Source of the DNA: a bacterium
GTDB lineage: Bacteria > Elusimicrobiota > Elusimicrobia > Elusimicrobiales > UBA9959
DNA: 64,000 bases
Assembly (NCBI GenBank): GCA_021811315.1
Contig: JAJZPF010000004.1
Location: forward strand, 61,711 to 125,710
Reading direction: 5' to 3'
Under the pieces are notes generated by a model. The model was not told the DNA's origin and did not search any database. It was given only the letters and a program-made list of their open reading frames with translations. The position numbers and the translations under genes are program-made. Below, piece by piece: positions 27,683 through 36,820 of this stretch. Within the stretch, counting starts at the first letter, position 1. Each line of letters begins with the position of its first letter.

Positions 27683-29898
27683 TATTTGCCGCTGGCCCCA
27701 ATCGTTTCGTTTTTATACTTTTCTATTATCTCCGGCAGAAGTTTACCTTCAGCAACTAATTTCCCTGAGGAAATTTCGTAAACATAGTAAACCTCCTTAT
27801 ATGATAACAGTCGATCACCTTGCAATTTTCTTTCGACGGCGTTTATACTTATAAGATATCTGCCTGTCTTAGATAGAAATAACCCCATCCTTTCTTCATA
27901 TTTTGACTCCACCCTCCATAGTTCCCTGTCATCCTGAAAATAGCGGAGTGTGACTTCACGGTAACTATCCCCTGACGGGGTCTTTTCATCAATTTCCACA
28001 GCCCCGGAAGTTATATAACCCCTGCCACTCCCAACAAAGAATGTAAAATGCAAACCTTTTCCCTCTGCTATTTTTCTCAGCCCCTTGAAATCATATTTAT
28101 ACAACTCCATACTCTCTTGTCGGGGACCTTTTACCGACAGCAGAATATAGCCTTCCGAAGGAGGCACAAAAATACTACTTGGATAATTAAACGCCGTGCT
28201 TAAAACGACCTGATTATTACTGTCGTAGATTTCCAGCCGTCTGTCCCGGACTGGATAGCCCTCTGTGATAGTCGCGATATACTTCGTCCCTATAATTTTC
28301 ACATCGTCAAAATCCCTTTCACTGCCATTTTCAGGCTCCAGTTTTTTCTCAAACACTTTACTCCCGTTAATGTCGTACACCTTTAAATCCCCCTGTCCGG
28401 ACTCGTCGAGATCAACCCTTTCAATGTACGCTATACGTTTACTCCTAGGGAAATATTCCGCCCGCCTATCGAATTTTACATCCACCTCCTCACCATTTTC
28501 CGTTTTCTCGCGCCGTGTTCCCTGACCTAGCTCATGAGGACCCGCCTTCTCAAGATGATTCAAGTCAACTTCGATTCCATCAAGCTTCACCATTCTTGGC
28601 TTAACGGGAACAGCAACAGGTTTCTGACCCGTGGTTATTTCCGTGGCCACCTCCACCTTATATCCCGGTTTATCCTTGTGGTTTCCACCATCACCGCCAG
28701 GCAGTTGCGCCGTTAGAGGCTTATTCATCAGCAGGTAGAACCCTGCCACGGCATCAGTTATACCCGGCAGTGTTTTTACTGTTAACTGCGCGGTTAACGG
28801 TCCTTGCCGCACTTCCCCAGGCATTTGCGAATACAACACCCCTCCCAGAGCCTTGTATGCCCCGGCTTTGTCGCCTATGTTGTAAAGCCGTTGTGCTTCT
28901 TCCGTCCCTGTCCCGCTATCATTCAGCCCATTACGCAGGTTTTGGTTTGTCTGGTTTTTCCTGTTTTGATTTTCCGCTTCATCCACGCCGGCGATTATAT
29001 AGCCTTCATTGGCTTTCACTTCCGCGTATTCTGGCCCTAACGCGTTTATTGCTTCCTTTACCGCGCTTATATGCGGCTCGGTCCTGCCGCCTGCTATCTG
29101 GGAATGCGCCAGCCACTCTTCTTTCCACTCACGCAGCACGCCCATCTGGTGCAGCAGCCGGTTGCATTTCTCACTGGCGGGATTTCTATATATCCCTGCC
29201 GTGGATATTATCAGGTCGCTGTAGTCATGACCGCAGTCTTCCTCCCATTGCTTGTCGCCCTTTATATCGCTTTCCGCATAGGCTTTGTCCAGGTTAGACT
29301 TGGTGTATTCCAGGAACCATTCCTTTTCCTTTTTAGTGGCGCCAAATTCCTTTGAATATCCGGCGTCGTACTCGTTCCGTCTGAGCGTTACATAAGAACT
29401 GTCCAAGGCCAGTTGTTTCCAGCTTTCCGGCCTGAACAGGGTCACCGTGGCCGGGGAGAGGTCTTCTATAGCGCTTTTGGGGAATATCGTAGCCGCATGT
29501 TTTAAATACCCTCGCTGAAAAGCGTTCAGGGTTATCCTGGTTATCCTAGGCTGCTTCATTGCCTTTACGGCTTTCTTGGTTTCGGCACTGAAATGCAGTT
29601 TATCTAAAGTGAACCTGCCGTCCTTGTCACTGAAAGCGCGGGCGTAGGCCATAGGCAGGCCGCGGTCCTTCATGTCTTTGTCCAAAGCCGCATCCAGGTC
29701 TTTAGGCTTAAGGTCTTTAACATCAGGCCTGGGCCTGGCTTTATCACCGTCCTCTATCCAGACCATGCCAAGCACGGCGGCTTCCGGCACAGGCCCCGCC
29801 GTATCTATCACCCGCCCCGTAAGCTTTTCCTGCGGCAGGCAGCCGTAAAGCAGGACGGCAAAAACCAGCATGGAAACCGTTTTAATGGAATGCTTCAT
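27682..29898 (-). CDS. Cassette lipoprotein 3
   Basis: 738 residues; lipobox LLYGC with C20. The first ~405 residues are nearly those of cassettes 1, 2 and 4. The C-terminal part (from EVATEITTGQKPVAVPVKP) is largely unrelated at residue level to the others but has the same strand-rich pattern (RRAEYFPRSKRIAYIERVD, GYILLSVKGP, GRYLISINAVERK) and a shared final sheet before the C-terminus (LLPEIIEKYKNE). Overlap by one base with the M23 start makes coupled translation likely. Confidence 0.82.
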   Translation of the reverse strand: MKHSIKTVSMLVFAVLLYGCLPQEKLTGRVIDTAGPVPEAAVLGMVWIEDGDKARPRPDVKDLKPKDLDAALDKDMKDRGLPMAYARAFSDKDGRFTLDKLHFSAETKKAVKAMKQPRITRITLNAFQRGYLKHAATIFPKSAIEDLSPATVTLFRPESWKQLALDSSYVTLRRNEYDAGYSKEFGATKKEKEWFLEYTKSNLDKAYAESDIKGDKQWEEDCGHDYSDLIISTAGIYRNPASEKCNRLLHQMGVLREWKEEWLAHSQIAGGRTEPHISAVKEAINALGPEYAEVKANEGYIIAGVDEAENQNRKNQTNQNLRNGLNDSGTGTEEAQRLYNIGDKAGAYKALGGVLYSQMPGEVRQGPLTAQLTVKTLPGITDAVAGFYLLMNKPLTAQLPGGDGGNHKDKPGYKVEVATEITTGQKPVAVPVKPRMVKLDGIEVDLNHLEKAGPHELGQGTRREKTENGEEVDVKFDRRAEYFPRSKRIAYIERVDLDESGQGDLKVYDINGSKVFEKKLEPENGSERDFDDVKIIGTKYIATITEGYPVRDRRLEIYDSNNQVVLSTAFNYPSSIFVPPSEGYILLSVKGPRQESMELYKYDFKGLRKIAEGKGLHFTFFVGSGRGYITSGAVEIDEKTPSGDSYREVTLRYFQDDRELWRVESKYEERMGLFLSKTGRYLISINAVERKLQGDRLLSYKEVYYVYEISSGKLVAEGKLLPEIIEKYKNETIGASGK

Positions 29899-29961
29899 AT
29901 TTACTCCCTAATTGGTTGGATGACTTACTTCGCAGTGTAACCCAGGATACAGTCCCGGCAT

Positions 29962-29990
29962 GTTATACCAGAGAATCCTGCCGGTTTCAA
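29962..29990 (-). promoter_or_regulatory. Cassette 3 promoter
   Basis: On the minus strand, TTGAAA (29985-29990), 17 nt, TATAAC (29962-29967), followed by the conserved GGGTTACACTGC / CATCCAACCAATTAGGGAG leader. Confidence 0.82.
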
Positions 29991-30013
29991 TCCCCTTATT
30001 TATATTTACCTCT

Positions 30014-30783
30014 TTATGTCCTGCGCACGTAGGTACCGGACAGCGGGGCCCCCCCGCTTCCACCGATGACCTCGCCGAAGAGTTTCTCTTTATAGATCTT
30101 CAGCTCTTTAAGGCCGGAACCCGGGTCCGTGTATCTGAACGTCACCGTGTTGAAATTTATATTGAACGGCGCGGCCTCGCTGCCGCAGCGCTCCGGGGTG
30201 TCGCCAATGCACGAACCGGCGGATATCCCCTGCCGGTCCTTCCAGGAAATCTCGGGCGGGGCCGCGTCTATGCGCAGCGGGTGGAACCTGTCCTCCCCGC
30301 CGGCGCCGCGCATGAGCCCGCCGTCGTCCCTGACCAGCTCGTGCAGGGGGTCTATGGTGCGCTCACGTCCGGAACTGCCGTCCCCGGCCCTTTTACCGGG
30401 GTCGAGCTGCAAGGCATCGTTCCGGCCAAGGTCCCTGCCGAATATTATGAACGGGCGCAGCTCGTCGCGCTGTGCGCCTGGCTGAACCAGAAAATTACCG
30501 CTGTAAACTGTCTTCTTCAGCGCGGGGATATCGGTTGCAATGGGATAATACCTAGGGCCTGTAGGGCCTATCTGCATCCAGGAGAAATCCACGAATTCGC
30601 TAAAAGTGATTATGGCGGCATACTCTGTTCCGGGGAGCAGAGCATCGTCCGTCTCAGGCCAGGTAGAAACAAGAACGCCATCCTCGAACTTCCAGCCGCG
30701 GCTGTATTTTACGTTCCCCTGTAAATCCTTCACAACTACGGACTCCACGTAGGGACGGAAATTGTCGAGGATTTTCAAGGAAT
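30014..30783 (-). pseudogene. 3' fragment of cassette 4 M23 protein gene
   Basis: Homologous to the ~260 codons of the conserved module after TDSLKILDNFRPYVES. Its reading frame is separated from its 5' part (33218-34355) by the insertion sequence. The 3' end differs from cassettes 2 and 3: it stops earlier, at KEKLFGEVIGGSGGAPLSGTY, about 40 codons before the common breakpoint. An open frame runs on upstream to 30799 through the insertion-sequence end, but no promoter or ribosome site supports separate expression. Confidence 0.85.
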
Positions 30784-30829
30784 CCAGACCTCCTGACATA
30801 GCCCCTGTGTAATTTGTCCGCTTTTTCTT

Positions 30830-33097
30830 TTAAACCGAGTCCGCAACCCTATAACGCAGCCTCAATCCGGTGCCGGGAAAAACCGCGGCCTGGGCGGTAA
30901 GTTCCACGCAAAGTGCCGATACCGCCCTGCTGCGGTGCGCCGAACTCATTGGCGCCAGCACAACCTCCAGTTCCGTGTCAGTCACAAGCAGGTCGGCTGT
31001 CGAAGCGAGCGCGCTTTGTATAAGCGTTCGTCCTTCGTCGCCCGCCCGGCGGTAGTGCCTGGCGATAAGGCCGGCCAACTCGCTTTCCGCCTGATAGGCC
31101 ACCATCTTCAGGCAGTTGGTCAGGTGTTTGCGCTCCGTAGATAACCGAACCACAACCCCGTCTACCACCTGCGCAACCGGTACGCGCAGCGGTAGCCGCG
31201 CGCGGCGGCGCTCCAGCCGGGCGACGCGCAATTCTGCGGCCGCGATAGCCCGGCCCGTTTCCGAGGCGGCGATCTTAAACCCACGCATGGTGCGGCGTCT
31301 GGCTTCTACACTGGTAAAGGCGTCCAGGCCGTATTTGGAGGCAAGCTCCTGCAATTCCAGCTTCGCCTCCCGCAGCTTGCGGTCCATATTCTTGCGTAAG
31401 GGGTTGGGAACGGTGCGCTCCGGGTCAGCCGGGTCCAGTTGATAATCTGACAGGGCGTCGAGTGCGTATTCTTCGCGCAGGTACTTGAAGAAATTCTCCT
31501 GACGCCAGCGCTCGAACATCCGGTAAGCGACTTCGATAGCCGGAAGGTCCCTGCGCGAGGTGATTACATGTGTCTGGTGTCCGTCGTCACCCAGGCGCGT
31601 AATCTGGCGCAGCCGCAGCCTGCCGCCGAGCAGCCACACGCCCTGATCGGCCAGCTTGTAGGCGACCTTGCGATTATCAATAACTGCGGTGCAGTCGCGG
31701 AAGTGCCCGGGCGGGATGCGACGGAACCGTCCTTTGCGGTAGGTGAGGATGTCGAACCCCTGCGCGATGATAGCCATGAACAGCTTCGGGCTCCAGCCCC
31801 CGCGGTCAAAAACCACTGTCACGCGCCGCTCGCCCACAAGGCCGCGCAATTCAGCAAGCACGGGCGGCAGCATATGCGCCAACCCCTCGTCCGCTTCGGC
31901 GGTGACCACGAATAACGGTTCGCCGCCCTGGTCGTTTACCCAGTAATCCGAAGTCGCCGGCATAGATATGCGCATACGCGTCACATGCGCCTTCGGTATC
32001 TGGTGTTTGCCGTGGTAGACGCGGACATGGCCGTCCAGATATAGGAACCCCATAGCCCCGCCGTGCGTCCGGACGCGCCGCCTGGCCAGTTCCCGTCCGA
32101 AAGGGACGGCGCGGCTGAAGGCGGCCAGTACGGTAAGTTTACGGCGCAGTGTTTTAACCTCAGGCGCCCGGTCGAGCCCCAGCAGGCGGCCGAGTTGGGC
32201 CGGGGAGTGTTCTTTAAGCGCCTCCGGGCGCTTGATGCGTAGAAGCGCCATAAGAAGCATGGTCAGCACGGTAGTGCGCAGGCCATAGAATGCCGGGCCG
32301 ATATCGCCGTAAACAGCCCTGGCGCAATCGAAGACGCCGGTTTTAAGCAGTGCGGGTAAAGCCAGCAGCACACCGGCGCGCGGCACTGCGGCGCTGCTGC
32401 GGAATACCGGGACGGCGTCATGCAGCAACCCTGACCTTGCCAGGAACCGGTCGATGGCGCGGTCAGCGGGGTTATGGTCGCAGGATGGCCGCTCAATGAA
32501 AGCGGACAGGTTTGGGTCCGAGGCCGGAGGCGCCGGCGTGATAGGGGCGCACAGGGGCACATCCTGTGAAGCGGACAGGTTTGGGTCCGAGCCGTCACAT
32601 GATAAAAGAAACGGCTGAACAGGGCCTGGTTCCTGCCACCCGAGTTGTTTAAGCTGCTTGCGGATTGCCTTTTCAGTTACGCCGAAGCGGCGCGCAATTT
32701 CACCATTTGATCGGCCCTCCGCCTTAAGGCGGGTGACAGTCCGGCCGTGCGACGGCGGCAGCCGGGGCCGGCCCTTAGGATAACCGTTCGTCCGTGCCAG
32801 GGCGGGAAGGCCGCCGGCGGCTAAGCGTTCCTGGTAGCGTCTGATAGTGCGTGTAGAGCAATCGAACGCCCGCGCTACTTCGTTCTGCCCGGCATGGCCT
32901 TGTTCCACAAGGCTTACCATGGCGTAAGCCTCGGACATCAGGTCGCTGGTTGGATATTGCGCAAGGATAATTCCGGACACGCTGACCACGCGATGCCCGC
33001 AGAAGGTTTGTACCTGGCAACGCCAGTTGATGCGTGTGGAACCGGGCTGACTGACCGCCAAAGGGAAGAGTTCCGGTGGGTTGTCTGGGGTTGCCAT
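30830..33097 (-). CDS. DDE-type transposase of the insertion sequence
   Basis: 755 residues. Two helix-turn-helix units sit in the N-terminal third (EVARAFDCSTRTIRRYQERL and GEIARRFGVTEKAIRKQLKQ). The catalytic core has VTVVFDRGGWSPKLF with the second Asp, and RWRQENFFKYLREEY with the Glu and the downstream Lys of a YREK-like motif as in the IS4/IS1634 group. The first catalytic Asp is probably in GFLYLDGHVRVYHGK. Residues ~170-190 hold a duplicated SDPNLSAF encoded by a near-identical DNA repeat. Large relatives exist in the unclassified (ISNCY) group; the exact family is not certain. The first start at 33097 is used; a ribosome site is not clear. Confidence 0.85.
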   Translation of the reverse strand: MATPDNPPELFPLAVSQPGSTRINWRCQVQTFCGHRVVSVSGIILAQYPTSDLMSEAYAMVSLVEQGHAGQNEVARAFDCSTRTIRRYQERLAAGGLPALARTNGYPKGRPRLPPSHGRTVTRLKAEGRSNGEIARRFGVTEKAIRKQLKQLGWQEPGPVQPFLLSCDGSDPNLSASQDVPLCAPITPAPPASDPNLSAFIERPSCDHNPADRAIDRFLARSGLLHDAVPVFRSSAAVPRAGVLLALPALLKTGVFDCARAVYGDIGPAFYGLRTTVLTMLLMALLRIKRPEALKEHSPAQLGRLLGLDRAPEVKTLRRKLTVLAAFSRAVPFGRELARRRVRTHGGAMGFLYLDGHVRVYHGKHQIPKAHVTRMRISMPATSDYWVNDQGGEPLFVVTAEADEGLAHMLPPVLAELRGLVGERRVTVVFDRGGWSPKLFMAIIAQGFDILTYRKGRFRRIPPGHFRDCTAVIDNRKVAYKLADQGVWLLGGRLRLRQITRLGDDGHQTHVITSRRDLPAIEVAYRMFERWRQENFFKYLREEYALDALSDYQLDPADPERTVPNPLRKNMDRKLREAKLELQELASKYGLDAFTSVEARRRTMRGFKIAASETGRAIAAAELRVARLERRRARLPLRVPVAQVVDGVVVRLSTERKHLTNCLKMVAYQAESELAGLIARHYRRAGDEGRTLIQSALASTADLLVTDTELEVVLAPMSSAHRSRAVSALCVELTAQAAVFPGTGLRLRYRVADSV

Positions 33098-33153
33098 CTA
33101 TAGACGATGGCAAATCGGCGCCCGGAAAAAAAGCGGACAGGTTTGGGTCCGAG
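32501..33153. repeat. Three copies of a 22-bp motif (begins AGCGGACAGGTTTGGGTCCG) in the insertion sequence
   Basis: Identical 22-bp copies at 32501-32522, 32570-32591 and 33132-33153. Two lie inside the transposase gene and encode SDPNLSAF; the third lies in the right subterminal region. The core GCGGAC also occurs inverted near the left end (30818). They may be transposase binding sites, two of them captured in the coding sequence. Confidence 0.8.
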
Positions 33154-33217
33154 GGGCGAACTGGCTATAAAATGGTGTTACCGACGGAAGAGCTATACCC
33201 TATGTCAGGAGGTCTGG

Positions 33218-34355
33218 AATCAGTGCTGACTGTATGCCCGGTTATGTCAATGGCGCCCATTTGTATCATATACCTGCCGTCAGGATATTTTGCCATGCTA
33301 TTAAGCGGAGCAGACAGAAACCCTGTGGCAGGAGCATTAAGCGCGCGCGTGTCCCATTTGTATTTGAAGAAATCGAGGCTCACAACATTCTTGGCTGGAT
33401 ACACGCCTTCCTCTGAGGCGGAGGCTATTGGCACCATCGAGCTTATATGGATTTTGCCGGCCGGCGCCCAGGTCGATTTAATAGACCCGCTTGTGGTCGC
33501 CGGCTCGTATGCCCAGCCGTTCAGCGTAGCAGAAGAAAAATCACCCTCCATCAAGTAGGATATTTCAACCTTATCGAGGTCTTTATCCCCGGTCACATCT
33601 ACCCCGGCTTGCAATATAAGCGACTGGAATGTGTTAAAAATTATGTCGTCGGAAAAATCCGAAGCCTGCCCATCCAGGCCAATTCGTTTGAACTTAGGCC
33701 ACAAGACCGCCACCGGAGTATTACTATCACTATGCAGCACATATTTAAGCGGGTTCTCTGCTCCCTGACGATATTGCAAGTGAAGATGTTGTTGATTCGG
33801 ATGTGCTAAAAACACCCAACTCCTGCTAGAAACGTATGTTGTAACACTTTTTACATCAGGGGTTTTAGGGTCCTTGAAAGAACCAACTTCTGCTCCAAGA
33901 ACGGTTGTCGTTCGCCATACTCCATTTTTCTCTTCTCGCAAGACGACAACATTGCTTGCAGGCATGGGATCGCCTTGCTCATCTACCCCAGCGGTTCCCG
34001 GGGCATAAATTTGACACCCCAATGTGTTTGTTGCAATATGGATATAAGACCAAACACCACCAATAGATATATAAGAGGCGGTCGGATTCTTTTTATCGAT
34101 TTGCACATTAGTAACTGCTCCTCCTTCCACTGCCCGCCCTTTTATATTGTCCCGTATCTTATAATCTATACCTTTATGCGGATTGGAATCTCTGTCTGTT
34201 CGCTTGTCAAAATTTCTGGGGCCGTAATCGCTGCCAGAAATTTCAGTGAACGGCTCGTCGGTCATGCCGCCGGGGTCGGGCAATGTCGGCTGCGCCGACA
34301 GTGCGGTTAAAGACAGTAAACATAAAATACTAATCGCCAATGTTTGCCGAGCCAT
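33218..34355 (-). pseudogene. 5' part of cassette 4 M23 protein gene, cut by the insertion sequence
   Basis: About 380 native codons; the frame runs into the element and ends at 33165 with a foreign tail (RPPDIGYSSSVGNTIL). Signal peptide MARQTLAISILCLLSLTALSA. M23 residues present: HKGID, YIH, HLH. The region around SGSIKSTWAPAGKIHISSM is almost identical at DNA level to the giant protein gene and differs from cassettes 2 and 3. A truncated product containing the whole peptidase domain could still be made and exported, so loss of function is not certain. Confidence 0.85.
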
Positions 34356-34368
34356 TTTATCCTCGCGA

Positions 34369-36645
34369 CTACTTCGGTAGTAACTCAGCCTTGTACTGTT
34401 CTATAACCGCATCATCTCTTACACCCGCGGCAACAATCTTCCCCGTCGAGACTTCAATTATTTTATAGTATTCTTTCCAGGCAATTTGCTGATCCCTATC
34501 CCATGTTATTTCATTTAAATAGCCCACAATTAAATATTTACCTGTTTTAGACCACCCACCATACTTGACAAGAAAATCTTCGGCTTCAAGTGTGATCTCC
34601 CATTGCAAAATTGAATCACTGAAGAACATAATGTGTTTATTCCAATACTTTTTACCGGAAAGCGCTGTTTTTTCACTTTCCCCTTTATCGAAAACTAAAA
34701 TCTTATTTGCGTCTTTTATGGTTACGCTAATCGAATCCCCAGATATATTCACGATATCTGTTAAGATTCCGCTCGGCTCTAATTTATAAAGATTGAATTT
34801 TTTATCAGAAACTTTCACCGTGAAAATCCCAAAATCAGCTTCTGGAGACATTGTGAATCGTCGTATATTAATACCGTTGCTTATTTGAAAATCCTTTATA
34901 AACAAATCGTACATTCCAGCCGTGTTTGCAATTTCCTTCAACAGACTTCCTCTTCTATCATAAATCTGATATCTATATATATCCACTCCAAGACTAGGAT
35001 TCTCATGTGTGTAAATAACGCTTGTCCCGTTTTTAAATATCCAGGCTTGTTGAAAATCGCGATTTCCAAGATCCTTTTCAAAAAGTTTACCCCCTTTTAT
35101 ATCAAACAGCTCAAAAACGCTCTTCTCATAAGAGCCGGGCTCCTCATCACCCATACCACTTAAAACACTATGGCTGCGCAGCACATAATCGGCTCCCGTG
35201 CTCCCAAAGGCCTTGCGTTCGATAAATTTATCCTCCGGCCGGCCCTCAGCATCCTTATCCTTCACTTCGCGGCTTTCAAGAACTGCCCCGTCAGAGCCCT
35301 TATACAGGGCGCTGCGCTTAATTTTATCACCATCAATTTCGATGTCATCATCAGCAGCTTTTTGTGTTTTCTGTACATTAGCGGTTTCTGTTGCCCCCTC
35401 CACCCTATATCCCGGTTTATCCTTATGATTTCCTCCATCCCCACCTGGTAATTGCGCCGTTAGCGGCCTATTCATCAGCAAATAGAAACCAGAAACGGCA
35501 TCAGTTATACCCGGTATTGTTTTTATTGTTAACTGCGCAGTTAACGGTCCTTGTCGCACTTCATCAGGCATTTGCGAATATAACACCCCGCCCAAAGCCT
35601 TGTAGGCCCCGGCTTTGTCCCCTGTGTTGTAAAGTCGCCTCGCTTCTTCTGTCCCTATGCTGTTATCATTCATCCCATTGCGCAGGTTTTGGTTTGTCTG
35701 GCTTTTTCTATGTTGGTTTTCCGCTTCATCCACGCCGGCAATTATATAGCCTTCATTGGCTTTAACCTCCGCGTATTCAGGTCCCAACGCCTCTAACGCC
35801 GCTTTTATCGCGCTTACAGCAGGCTCCGGTTTTTCAGTTCTCGCTAGTGAATGATCCAGCCACTCTTTTTTCCATTCGCGCAGCACGCCCATCTGATGCA
35901 GCAACCGGTTGCATTTCTCGCGGACGGGGTTGCGTTGCATTCCGGCTGTAGATATTATCACGTCGTTATAATCATGGCCGCAGTCCTCTTCCCATCTTTT
36001 GTCACCCTTAATGTTACTTTCAGCATAGGCTTTATTCAGGTTTGAATTTGTATATTCCAGGAACCATTCCTTTTCTTCCTTGGTGGCCCCGAATTCTTTT
36101 GAATAACCGGCATCATATTCATCCCGCCTGAGCATCCTATAAGAACTATCCAAGGCCAGCTCTTTCCAGCTTTCTGGCCTAGCCAGCATTATGGTGGCCG
36201 GGGGCAACTCTTCAGCAATTGGTTTTGGAAAGGTAGTTACCGCGTGCTTGAGGTATCCGCGCTGGAAGGCGAATACGGTTATCCGGGTTATCTTAGGCTG
36301 CTTCATCGCCTTGACCGCTTTCCTGGTTTCGGCGCTGAAATTCAGCTTATCAAGCGTGAACCAGCCATCCTTGTCGCTGAAAGCGCGGGCGTAAGCCACA
36401 GGCAGGCCGCGGTCTTTCATATCTTTTTCAAAGGCCGTGGTACGTTCCTCTGGTTTAAGATCTTCAGTATCAGGCGCGGACCTGGCTTTATCGGCGTCCT
36501 CTATCCATACCATGCCAAGCACAGCGGCTTCCGGCACCGGCCCCGCTGTATCTATCACCCGCCCTGTTAATTTTTCATGCGGCAGACAACCGGAAAGCAG
36601 GACGGCAAAAACCAGCACGGAAACCATTTTGATAAAATGCTTCAT
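34369..36645 (-). CDS. Cassette lipoprotein 4
   Basis: 758 residues; lipobox LLSGC with C20. The first ~410 residues are nearly identical to cassettes 1-3. The variable half begins after DKPGYRVEGATETA, is lysine and aspartate rich at first (KAADDDIEIDGDKIKRSALYK) and then strand rich (FGIFTVKVSDKKFNLYKLE, YLIVGYLNEITWD). The start is preceded by GGGAGTAAA. It is followed after 13 nt by the interrupted M23 gene, so it may now be made without a full-length partner. Confidence 0.82.
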   Translation of the reverse strand: MKHFIKMVSVLVFAVLLSGCLPHEKLTGRVIDTAGPVPEAAVLGMVWIEDADKARSAPDTEDLKPEERTTAFEKDMKDRGLPVAYARAFSDKDGWFTLDKLNFSAETRKAVKAMKQPKITRITVFAFQRGYLKHAVTTFPKPIAEELPPATIMLARPESWKELALDSSYRMLRRDEYDAGYSKEFGATKEEKEWFLEYTNSNLNKAYAESNIKGDKRWEEDCGHDYNDVIISTAGMQRNPVREKCNRLLHQMGVLREWKKEWLDHSLARTEKPEPAVSAIKAALEALGPEYAEVKANEGYIIAGVDEAENQHRKSQTNQNLRNGMNDNSIGTEEARRLYNTGDKAGAYKALGGVLYSQMPDEVRQGPLTAQLTIKTIPGITDAVSGFYLLMNRPLTAQLPGGDGGNHKDKPGYRVEGATETANVQKTQKAADDDIEIDGDKIKRSALYKGSDGAVLESREVKDKDAEGRPEDKFIERKAFGSTGADYVLRSHSVLSGMGDEEPGSYEKSVFELFDIKGGKLFEKDLGNRDFQQAWIFKNGTSVIYTHENPSLGVDIYRYQIYDRRGSLLKEIANTAGMYDLFIKDFQISNGINIRRFTMSPEADFGIFTVKVSDKKFNLYKLEPSGILTDIVNISGDSISVTIKDANKILVFDKGESEKTALSGKKYWNKHIMFFSDSILQWEITLEAEDFLVKYGGWSKTGKYLIVGYLNEITWDRDQQIAWKEYYKIIEVSTGKIVAAGVRDDAVIEQYKAELLPK

Positions 36646-36715
36646 ATTTTACTCCCTAATTGGTTGGATGACTTACTTTGCAGTGTAACCCAGGATACAA
36701 CCCCTGTACGACTTT

Positions 36716-36800
36716 AAAAATAAAATACCGAAAGCATAAGCCGTTTAAGGCTTACACCTCCGGTCGCAAGACACATAAAGCCCCTTTTATAACCCAGTGT
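36716..36800 (-). promoter_or_regulatory. Extended leader of cassette 4 with attenuator-like hairpin
   Basis: Compared with cassettes 2 and 3 the cassette-4 leader holds about 110 extra nt. They include a partial second copy of the CTGGGTTA element and a short hairpin (TAAGCC TTAAAC GGCTTA) followed on the minus strand by a T-rich run (TATTTTATTTTT). This may be a weak terminator that reduces expression; the stem is only 6 bp. Confidence 0.35.
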
Positions 36801-36820
36801 GACTTATATTACCCAGCCAT

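Larger units (their letters stand above)
30784..33217 (-). mobile_element. 2.4-kb insertion sequence interrupting cassette 4
   Basis: 18-bp perfect terminal inverted repeats, CCAGACCTCCTGACATAG, lie at 30784-30801 and (inverted) 33200-33217. The 3-bp target duplication is AAT (30781-30783 and 33218-33220). Removing the element and one AAT restores the reading frame seen in cassettes 1-3 (GGAATC at this point). Subterminal inverted copies of GTCCGCTTTTT lie at both ends (near 30818 and 33125). The element encodes one complete transposase, so it may be active or recently so. Confidence 0.92.

Noticed and set aside
21340..36645. Polymorphic toxin with C-terminal variable tips and immunity genes.
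   Set aside because: The variable region is at the N-terminal peptidase and the preceding lipoprotein half, not at a C-terminal tip, and no small immunity gene follows. A toxin/inhibitor relation of the two proteins remains possible and is given under findings.
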